Assembly: GCA_030629485.1 (NCBI GenBank)
Contig: DAOVOW010000131.1
Location: 1-6,113, forward strand
From: a bacterium
GTDB lineage: Bacteria; Zixibacteria; MSB-5A5; GN15; FEB-12
DNA: 6,113 nucleotides
Direction of reading: 5' to 3'
The notes beneath the pieces were generated by a model. That model worked only from the letters and a program-made list of their open reading frames with translations, did no database searches and was not told the origin of the DNA. A program made the translations under genes and the position numbers. This document shows positions 1-5,422 of the stretch, one piece after another; the stretch's first letter is position 1; every line of letters begins with the position of its first letter.

Positions 1-771
1 ATTGATCCAACCCACTCGGAACCCCGGTGCGATGGTTTTTGAAAACGTGCGCACAGCAATAACAGCGTCGCCGCCTATCGACTTCAAAGTCGGCAACGGC
101 TCCCCGGCGAACCGGACATCACCATACGGGTTGTCGTCAATGATAGGTATCTCGTACTTGAGCGCCAATTCGATCAGCGCCTTGCGTCGCTCCAGCGACA
201 GGGTGATGCCGGTTGGGTTCTGGAAATTGGAGACGGTGTAGATGATACTTGGATGGTACTCCCGAATCTTTTCCTCAACCTGGTCGATAATCATCCCCTC
301 GTGGTCCATAGCAACCGGGGCGTATTTGGCTCGGTAGTAGTTGAATACTTGCAGCGCTCCGACGTAGGTAGGGTTCTCAGTAAGAATATACGAACCCGGC
401 GAGATAAACGTCCGCGCAATCAACTCAATCGCCTGCTGCCCGCCGGTGGTAACGATGATATTGTCGACTTCGGACTTGGTGCCGCGCTCGGTGGCGCGTT
501 TGGCCAACAGTTCCCGCATCAGCGGTACGCCACGCGTGAGTGAGTACTGCATACAGTCGGAACCATACTTGGCTATAGCATCAATCAACGCCTGCTGAAG
601 ATCCTCCAGGGGAAACATCTCGGGCGCAGGCAGACCGCCGGCAAAGGAAATTACACCCGGCTGCGACGAGGTTTTCAGGATCTCTCTGAGGATCGACGCC
701 TGAAGATTCTTGACGTGCGGGTTGACCGGCCAGCGGTCGGTACGAACTTCTTTATTCTGTGTAACCACCAT
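1..771 (-). CDS. PLP-dependent class I/II aminotransferase, LysN/ARO8-like (partial, C-terminus beyond window)
   Basis: The gene reads leftward from ATG 769-771 and stays open to the window edge, giving 257 residues of a family usually near 400. It is a fold-type I PLP transaminase that would move an amino group between an amino acid and a 2-oxo acid in the cytoplasm. Visible motifs in order are ISFAGGLPAPEMFP (41-54), the substrate/cofactor region around QYSLTRG (75-81), the phosphate-binding TTGGQQAIEL (108-117), SNFQNPTG with N185, IDDNPYG with D213 and Y216 for the pyridine ring, and TFSKTIAPGFRVGW with the Schiff-base lysine K245. This motif set is typical of the LysN / 2-aminoadipate aminotransferase group, which also includes aromatic and branched-chain amino acid transaminases, so the real substrate is open. 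The start is supported by an AAAGGA ribosome binding site and a promoter upstream. Nothing looks broken: all key residues in the visible part are present. Confidence 0.93.
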   Translation of the reverse strand, partial: MVVTQNKEVRTDRWPVNPHVKNLQASILREILKTSSQPGVISFAGGLPAPEMFPLEDLQQALIDAIAKYGSDCMQYSLTRGVPLMRELLAKRATERGTKSEVDNIIVTTGGQQAIELIARTFISPGSYILTENPTYVGALQVFNYYRAKYAPVAMDHEGMIIDQVEEKIREYHPSIIYTVSNFQNPTGITLSLERRKALIELALKYEIPIIDDNPYGDVRFAGEPLPTLKSIGGDAVIAVRTFSKTIAPGFRVGWIN

Positions 772-778
772 TGGTGAA

Positions 779-784
779 TCCTTT
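779..784 (-). promoter_or_regulatory. Ribosome binding site of the aminotransferase
   Basis: On the minus strand AAAGGA lies 7 bases before the ATG at 769-771. It fixes the start of the aminotransferase and contrasts with the two plus-strand glycosyltransferase genes, which have no such motif. Confidence 0.75.
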
Positions 785-791
785 CCCTAAG

Positions 792-810
792 GCCCCTATC
801 ACAACGGGGC
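792..810 (-). other. Small GC hairpin in the aminotransferase 5' leader
   Basis: GCCCC (792-796) and GGGGC (806-810) form a five-pair stem with a nine-base loop. It sits in the predicted leader, seven bases upstream of the ribosome binding site on the minus strand. No T-run follows it, so it is not a clear terminator. It could influence translation or mRNA stability, or be chance. Confidence 0.35.
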
Positions 811-874
811 GTAATACAAAGTGCCACCAACGGACAACTTTGCTACTGACCTATCTATTCATTTCAACCACTGA

Positions 875-903
875 ATTATACCCAACGGCTGCGAAGAATT
901 CAA
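875..903 (-). promoter_or_regulatory. Sigma-70-type promoter for the aminotransferase
   Basis: Reading the minus strand, TTGAAT (898-903) is followed after exactly 17 bases by TATAAT (875-880), a perfect consensus -10 box. Transcription would start near position 868, giving a leader of roughly 95-100 bases before the ATG at 771. The match to the primary sigma factor consensus is seen directly; its use in this organism is inferred. Confidence 0.65.
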
Positions 904-960
904 TCGAAATCGGGGATAATTCGTGAAAAAGGGGGCTTGCCTTTGCGGGTAGAACAAAAG

Positions 961-1033
<73 letters not shown>

Positions 1034-1057
1034 CGATTGCTTCTATTTCGGCAGCCC

Positions 1058-1086
1058 ATGATAGGCCGTCCAGCCCGGCCTGTCAA
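1058..1086 (-). promoter_or_regulatory. Promoter of tRNA-Thr
   Basis: On the minus strand a perfect TTGACA (1081-1086) is followed after exactly 17 bases by TATCAT (1058-1063). Transcription would begin near 1051, about 18 bases before the mature tRNA end. The spacer holds a six-base dyad, AGGCCG (1063-1068) and CGGCCT (1076-1081), which touches both promoter boxes. Confidence 0.75.
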
Positions 1087-1138
1087 GAAAAAGCATCCCA
1101 AACCCTGAGAGCATCCAAAGAGCTTCACGAATTTGTAC

Positions 1139-1167
1139 TTGGCAGTCATGGTCCATAACTCTATATT
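1139..1167 (+). promoter_or_regulatory. Promoter of the AftB-like glycosyltransferase gene, near-leaderless
   Basis: TTGGCA (1139-1144, five of six consensus bases) is followed after 17 bases by TATATT (1162-1167). Transcription would begin near 1174, leaving only about six bases before ATG 1180. This agrees with the absence of any Shine-Dalgarno motif there. It is back to back with the tRNA promoter, so the two genes diverge from about 1087-1138. Confidence 0.55.
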
Positions 1168-1179
1168 CGTCCTTCAGAC

Positions 1180-3192
1180 ATGCAACATGACAAAGCCATA
1201 GTTGAGAGTCTTGACTCCGAACCGGAGAGCTTCTCATGGCGGTGGCGCGACGTTGACGCGCGATCGATGGTCGCTGTGCTGGTTCTGGTTTATGTGCTGG
1301 TGCTAATCCGCACGGCCTGGGTCTCGGACGACGCCTACATAACTTTTCGTACTATCGATAATTTTGTCAACGGTTACGGCCTTCGATGGAACGTGGCCGA
1401 GCGAGTCCAGAGTTTCACTCATCCCTTGTGGATGTTTGTGATGACCTTTGCCTATTTGATTACGGGAGATCTGTATTTTACCAGCATCTTTCTATCGATA
1501 GCGATTTCGGTCGCTGCCGTGCTGATACTCGTCTACGGACTGGCCTGGTCGGACATATCGGCCATCCTGGCTCTGATCGTTCTGATTTTATCCAAAGCAT
1601 ATACTGATTACTCCACCTCCGGTCTGGAGAACCCTCTGACACACCTCCTGTTAGTGGTGTTTATTCTTGTGTATCTCCGATTCGAAAAGAGTCATAGATC
1701 GCTCTTGCTCTTGTCGCTGGTAGCTGCCCTGGGGACCCTCAATCGGATGGACACACTGCTCTTGTACTTGCCGGCATTGATTTTTGCGGCGATTCGGCTT
1801 CGCACGTGGCGAACGTTTGGGATGATAGCGCTTGGATTCGTGCCGTTTTTTCTTTGGGAAGTATTTTCGTTTCTATACTACGGCTTTCTGGTGCCCAACA
1901 CTGCTTATGCCAAATTGGCCGCCGGAGTCCCACAACTGGAGTTAGTCCATCAGGGTCTGATCTACCTGCTAAACTCTATCAGCCTGGACCCGTTGACACT
2001 TTTCGTTATTGCAGGCACAGCGGTGATCGCGGTGTTCCGAAGGGAATCACGGCAGTTTCCTCTTCTGGCCGGATCGGCCTTGTACCTGGCCTACATTGTC
2101 TTCATAGGCGGTGACTTCATGAGCGGACGGTATCTCACCCCCGGCTTGCTGATAGCGGCTGTCTCGCTTTCTCAACTCGAAATCTCCCGGACACTGATAG
2201 GGTCTCTGGGGGCCGTTGCCATTGTCCTGGCGGTGGGGATGAGTTCTCCGTATTGTCCTATCTTCAGCAACGCTGAATACGGACGCGATGATATTCCGTC
2301 CGCGGATTTCAGGGAAAACAATGGAATCACCGACGAACGCGGATATTACTATCAGGATGCCGGCTTGCTGAGATGGAAGCGTGGTGTCGCCATGCCGAGT
2401 CATCTCCGAATCAGACAGGGGGAAGCATGGAAAACCGACGACTCGGGTAAGGTGGTAGTCGGTTGGGCGCTCGGTTATCTCGGTTTCGCCACCGGCCCCC
2501 ACATTCACATCATCGACGGCCTGGCCTTAAGCGACCCACTTCTGGCGCGCCTGCCGGCCACCAAGAACCGGCAGTGGCGTATCGGCCACGCCGACCGAAT
2601 GCTGCCTAAAGGCTACAAGGAGACACTGGAAACGGGACAGAACCGCATCGTTGACAGCGGCCTGGCCGCATACTATGACAAGCTGAGCTTGGTTACCCGC
2701 GGGAAACTCCTGAGCTGGACCCGGCTCAAGACGGCTGCCCGCCTGAATCTTGGTCATTATGATCATCTGCTCCCGGTAACGCTGTCGCCGCAGCAGCGCA
2801 TCTCGCGCCAGGATGTCACCATGTTGGTGAGCCAGGGATCGCCCTGGGACGCTGATGGCACCACCCACATCCATCCGACTGGAGCGCAGGTCGACCTGGG
2901 TGAGATAGTAGCCGTCCACTGGCTGGAAATCGCCCTCGACCACAACGACGATTACCGACTGGTATTCGTGCGCGGAACCATTCCTATCGACAGTTTGGTC
3001 GTCCCGGCCGCCCATATCAGAGGCGGCGGAATGGCGCTGCATCTGATCGACGTTCCCGCTAAAGCCGCCGAAACCGGGTTCGATGCGATCCGCATTTATC
3101 CCCGATCCGGGGACAGTTTCTACTCGGTAGGGCACCTGCGGTTTGTCGGTAATGAGGCGACACCAGACTCCGTAACTACCAACTCGCACTAA
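1180..3192 (+). CDS. GT-C-fold integral membrane glycosyltransferase, AftB-like
   Basis: This 670-residue protein has a short cytoplasmic start, a first membrane helix at about 29-47, and roughly ten more hydrophobic helices to about residue 355. Right after helix 1 comes DDAYITFR (50-57), followed by GLRWNVAERVQSFTHPLW (67-84). An acidic pair in the first extracytoplasmic loop is the catalytic hallmark of GT-C enzymes. Further family-like motifs are NRMDTLLL (188-195), YYGFLVPNTAYAK (233-245), GGDFMSGRYLTP (310-321) and, after the helices, LGYLGFATGPHIHIIDGLAL (431-450) plus RIGHADRMLP (467-476). This order resembles the AftB-type arabinofuranosyltransferases and their many uncharacterised relatives, which use lipid-phosphate sugars outside the inner membrane. 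Arabinan synthesis is not implied here; donor and acceptor are unknown. Residues about 535-660 form an extra soluble beta-rich domain. ATG 1180 is the only reasonable start: an in-frame TAA lies at 1156-1158, and there is no ribosome binding site. Confidence 0.85.
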   Translation: MQHDKAIVESLDSEPESFSWRWRDVDARSMVAVLVLVYVLVLIRTAWVSDDAYITFRTIDNFVNGYGLRWNVAERVQSFTHPLWMFVMTFAYLITGDLYFTSIFLSIAISVAAVLILVYGLAWSDISAILALIVLILSKAYTDYSTSGLENPLTHLLLVVFILVYLRFEKSHRSLLLLSLVAALGTLNRMDTLLLYLPALIFAAIRLRTWRTFGMIALGFVPFFLWEVFSFLYYGFLVPNTAYAKLAAGVPQLELVHQGLIYLLNSISLDPLTLFVIAGTAVIAVFRRESRQFPLLAGSALYLAYIVFIGGDFMSGRYLTPGLLIAAVSLSQLEISRTLIGSLGAVAIVLAVGMSSPYCPIFSNAEYGRDDIPSADFRENNGITDERGYYYQDAGLLRWKRGVAMPSHLRIRQGEAWKTDDSGKVVVGWALGYLGFATGPHIHIIDGLALSDPLLARLPATKNRQWRIGHADRMLPKGYKETLETGQNRIVDSGLAAYYDKLSLVTRGKLLSWTRLKTAARLNLGHYDHLLPVTLSPQQRISRQDVTMLVSQGSPWDADGTTHIHPTGAQVDLGEIVAVHWLEIALDHNDDYRLVFVRGTIPIDSLVVPAAHIRGGGMALHLIDVPAKAAETGFDAIRIYPRSGDSFYSVGHLRFVGNEATPDSVTTNSH

Positions 3193-3200
3193 GGCAGCTA

Positions 3201-3218
3201 CCACTTCGCTCCAAGTGG
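3201..3218 (+). other. Intercistronic hairpin after the first glycosyltransferase gene
   Basis: CCACTT (3201-3206) and AAGTGG (3213-3218) form a perfect six-pair stem with a six-base loop, beginning eight bases after the TAA at 3190-3192. The nearest T-run (3242-3246) is 23 bases further on, so it is a weak terminator at best. It may protect the mRNA end or attenuate read-through into the second glycosyltransferase gene. Confidence 0.35.
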
Positions 3219-3247
3219 CCGTGCTGTTGATTCCTGATGCCTTTTTG

Positions 3248-3275
3248 TTGCCAAACAGCAATTACCTGCTATCAT
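3248..3275 (+). promoter_or_regulatory. Promoter of the TPR-glycosyltransferase gene, predicted leaderless
   Basis: TTGCCA (3248-3253, five of six) is followed after 16 bases by TATCAT (3270-3275), the same -10 hexamer as the tRNA-Thr promoter. Transcription would start about seven bases later, right on ATG 3282. This geometry is typical of leaderless bacterial genes with a TANNNT box just before the start codon. It supports 3282 over 3237 as the start and suggests that this gene has its own promoter besides any read-through. Confidence 0.55.
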
Positions 3276-3281
3276 GTCGGC

Positions 3282-5144
3282 ATGTCTGATGATGCTACTG
3301 CTGGGTTCTGGAGTCGCCACCAAGTTTGGGCGGTGCCCCTGTTGATGTTCGTTGTGGCTCTGACCGTCAGGATGGTCTATCTTAACCAGGCAGAGACCTC
3401 CCCCACTTTCGACCAGCCGATCATGGATGAACAATACCACGTCCGCCTGGCCGAACAGATCAACGCCGACGATGGATTGCCAAAGGAACCCTACTACCGC
3501 GCCCCCTTGTATCCATACTTCCTTTCGGTCTTATTCCGAATCACTGATGAGTCTCTCTACGGTGTCAGGTTGTTGCAGATCATTCTCGGATCGCTCCTGC
3601 CGATTCTGGTTTATCTGCTCGGGCTGCGTCTATTAGATCGGAGAATCGCTTACTGGGCTGGAGGCGTATGCGTCATCTATCCAACCTTCATCTACTATGA
3701 CAACGCTCTGCTGATCACCTCGATAATGACACTTCTGACATCACTGCTGGTGCTGCAACTGCTGCGCTGTGAAACGAAACCGAATCGAGTGGCCTCATTC
3801 GTTATAGCCGGCCTGCTTCTGGGACTGGCCGGTCTGGCTCGTCCCAACATTCTGCTATTGGGACCGGCCCTCCTGGTCTGGATATGGCTGGTGATACGAC
3901 CGCAACTCGGCGCTCGAAAGGCTTTGGTGCGCTATCTCATAATCGCCGCCGCCTCGTTCATAGTTGTCCTGCCGGTGACTGTACGCAATTATGTAGTGGC
4001 CGATGATTTTGTCTTTATCGCCTGGCAGGGCGGGTTCAACTTCTTCATCGGCAATAATCAGGAATCCAACGGCTGGTCGGCCACGGTGCCTGGAATCGAC
4101 GTCACCTGGGAAGGTGGCTACAGAGAGGCTATTGCCATCGCTGAGGAAAGTGAAGGCAGAACCCTGAAACGTTCCGAGGTGTCGAACTTCTGGTATGGTC
4201 TTGCCTGGCAAGAGATCAGAAGCGATCCTTCCGCATTCATAGGCTTGTTGTTCCGAAAACTGCGGCTGTTTCTCAACGGTTACGAGATACCTAACAACCA
4301 GAACATTTACCTGGCTCGGAAGCTCGGATCGATCGTGCAACCCTTGATGTTCTCGAAGTGGCTGCATTTCCCATTCGGTGTGGTGGCTCCTTTGGCCGTC
4401 ATAGGTCTGGTGTTGTCGTTAACGCAGTGGCGGAAGTTCCTGCCAGTATACCTAATGTTAGGCTCTTACCTGTTAACGCTGTTACTGTTTTTTTTGTGTG
4501 CGCGCTTTCGTCAACCGATGATGCCGTTTATGATCCTGTTTGCCGTCTACGCCGTCTTCCGCTTGATCGAGTTCAAGACGCGCCGCCAGGGAAAGAACCT
4601 TGCTCTGGCGCTGTTCATGCTGACCCTGTTGTTGGTTGAATCAAACCATGACGCCCTCGGACTGGATCAGCAAAGAGTGGCGGCCGAAGATCAATTGGTC
4701 GTCGGCAATGCCTATCTGGCGCAGAACAATTTGGCCGGAGCAGAAATGGAGTACAAGCGCGGCCTGAGTGCCGATTCGACGTTAGCTCCGCTCCATAACA
4801 ACCTTGGGCTCATCAAGATTCGGCGTAACCGCGTCGGCGAGGCGGTGGCCCATTTCACCCGAGCCACACGGGTCGACCCCGGTTATCTGGAAAGCTACAT
4901 GAATCTGGCCAGTGCCTATCTCGAAACAGGTCAACTGGAGGCTACCATTAGAATTCTTGAGCAGGCAGCCGTGCGCCATCCCCGCAATGATCAGGTTCAT
5001 TTGAAACTGGGCGCCGTCTATGCCGAAGCCGGTCGCACTGAGGAGGCAATCAGATTCATCCGGCGCAGTCTCGAACTGAATCCGGACAGTGAAGCGGCAC
5101 GCCAGGCGTTGCGAGAGATTCAGACCACTGGGGATAAACCATGA
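3282..5144 (+). CDS. PMT/ArnT-like GT-C glycosyltransferase with C-terminal TPR domain
   Basis: From ATG 3282 the protein has 620 residues. It begins with a short polar stretch and a membrane helix (WAVPLLMFVVALTVRMVYL, about 16-34). The first outer loop carries acidic MDEQYHVRLAEQI (48-60), then PYYRAPLYPYFLSVLF (70-85), typical of the PMT_2/GT39-GT83 family, where the loop aspartate/glutamate is the catalytic centre. Around nine or ten further helices run to about residue 452. An outer-loop motif NYVVADDFVFIAWQGGFNFF then IGNN (236-259) is common in this family. Residues about 470-615 are four TPR units, for example NNLGLIKIRRNRVGEAVAHF and LKLGAVYAEAGRTEEAIRFI, ending near ELNPDSEAARQAL. 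The enzyme likely transfers a sugar from a polyprenyl carrier at the inner membrane, with the TPRs docking a partner; the substrate is unknown. An in-frame ATG at 3237 would add a Cys-rich 15-residue lead with no ribosome binding site, so 3282 is preferred. The gap to the previous gene is 89 bases. Confidence 0.88.
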   Translation: MSDDATAGFWSRHQVWAVPLLMFVVALTVRMVYLNQAETSPTFDQPIMDEQYHVRLAEQINADDGLPKEPYYRAPLYPYFLSVLFRITDESLYGVRLLQIILGSLLPILVYLLGLRLLDRRIAYWAGGVCVIYPTFIYYDNALLITSIMTLLTSLLVLQLLRCETKPNRVASFVIAGLLLGLAGLARPNILLLGPALLVWIWLVIRPQLGARKALVRYLIIAAASFIVVLPVTVRNYVVADDFVFIAWQGGFNFFIGNNQESNGWSATVPGIDVTWEGGYREAIAIAEESEGRTLKRSEVSNFWYGLAWQEIRSDPSAFIGLLFRKLRLFLNGYEIPNNQNIYLARKLGSIVQPLMFSKWLHFPFGVVAPLAVIGLVLSLTQWRKFLPVYLMLGSYLLTLLLFFLCARFRQPMMPFMILFAVYAVFRLIEFKTRRQGKNLALALFMLTLLLVESNHDALGLDQQRVAAEDQLVVGNAYLAQNNLAGAEMEYKRGLSADSTLAPLHNNLGLIKIRRNRVGEAVAHFTRATRVDPGYLESYMNLASAYLETGQLEATIRILEQAAVRHPRNDQVHLKLGAVYAEAGRTEEAIRFIRRSLELNPDSEAARQALREIQTTGDKP

Positions 5145-5177
5145 GGTTGCGAAGTGTTGATAATCCTCGTGGACTGT

Positions 5178-5223
5178 TGTGTTGGGTCTTGATCCCGTGT
5201 CAACGGGCTTGTGACCCGACACA
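5178..5223. repeat. Long two-part hairpin (11-pair outer stem, 5-pair inner stem)
   Basis: The outer stem pairs 5178-5188 (TGTGTTGGGTC) with 5213-5223 (GACCCGACACA), eleven pairs with one G-T. A symmetric 5x5 internal loop follows, then the inner stem CCCGT (5194-5198) with ACGGG (5203-5207) closed by GTCA. It starts 33 bases after the TPR-glycosyltransferase stop. There is no T-run, so it does not look like a simple terminator. It could be a dispersed palindromic repeat, an mRNA 3'-end stabiliser or part of a small RNA. Confidence 0.6.
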
Positions 5224-5269
5224 TAACTACACGTCAGACAAGCGCGGCAGGTCACACATATCCACTCGC

Positions 5270-5288
5270 GCGGATTAACAATATCCGC
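5270..5288. repeat. Short inverted repeat
   Basis: GCGGAT (5270-5275) pairs with ATCCGC (5283-5288) around a seven-base AT-rich loop. It is the second of four hairpins in a row in the intergenic stretch 5145-5422. Confidence 0.4.
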
Positions 5289-5304
5289 CCCAACTATCTA
5301 TGCT

Positions 5305-5321
5305 GGCTTTTTCAACAAGCC
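5305..5321. repeat. Short hairpin with GGCTT/AAGCC arms
   Basis: GGCTT (5305-5309) pairs with AAGCC (5317-5321) around loop TTTCAAC. On the minus strand this reads GGCTTGTTGAAAAAGCC and is followed by no T-run. It is the third hairpin in the series and shares sequence with the first (ACAAGCCCGTT). Confidence 0.4.
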
Positions 5322-5347
5322 CGTTACTGGTGGCCCAAACGATACTA

Positions 5348-5384
5348 AGGCCGCGATGATCCTCCATGTGATTCATCGCGGCCT
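5348..5384. terminator. Probable bidirectional terminator between convergent genes
   Basis: AGGCCGCGATGA (5348-5359) and TCATCGCGGCCT (5373-5384) form a perfect twelve-pair GC-rich stem with a thirteen-base loop. It lies 38 bases after the minus-strand stop at 5423 and about 200 bases after the plus-strand stop at 5144, so it sits where two converging transcripts must end. T-runs are weak on both sides (CTTT at 5397-5400 on the plus strand), so it may act mainly as a 3'-end stem or need a termination factor. Confidence 0.6.
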
Positions 5385-5422
5385 GATAGCGGTCGTCTTT
5401 CGAAATTGCTGCCGCAGGTGCT

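Larger units (their letters stand above)
5202..5325. repeat. 11-base inverted repeat linking two intergenic hairpins
   Basis: AACGGGCTTGT at 5202-5212 recurs exactly as its reverse complement ACAAGCCCGTT at 5315-5325. The first copy is one side of the 5178-5223 hairpin and the second overlaps the 5305-5321 hairpin, so the copies could pair with each other at the expense of the local stems, or be ends of related repeat units. Confidence 0.5.

Noticed and set aside
253..543. Plus-strand frames within 1-543
   Set aside because: They are shadows of the minus-strand aminotransferase, whose motifs are unmistakable.
922..941. T-run after a GC stretch as a terminator for tRNA-Thr
   Set aside because: On the minus strand GCCCCC is followed by TTTTT, but only a three-pair GGC/GCC arm with a two-base loop precedes it, too short to call a terminator.
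2527..3261. Minus-strand open frame of 244 codons
   Set aside because: It lies wholly antisense to the C-terminal part of the AftB-like gene, has no recognisable domain, and its codons mirror the plus-strand gene's third-position bias.
3855..4367. Minus-strand open frame of 170 codons
   Set aside because: Antisense to the membrane part of the TPR-glycosyltransferase, with no domain and no start signal.
4782..5255. Minus-strand open frame of 157 codons
   Set aside because: It is antisense to the TPR repeats and runs into the hairpin region; the peptide shows no family features.
5141..5278. 45-codon frame starting with an ATGA overlap on the TPR-glycosyltransferase stop
   Set aside because: The overlap hints at translational coupling, but the frame runs straight through the 5178-5223 hairpin, the peptide has no hydrophobic or domain pattern, and there is no codon bias.
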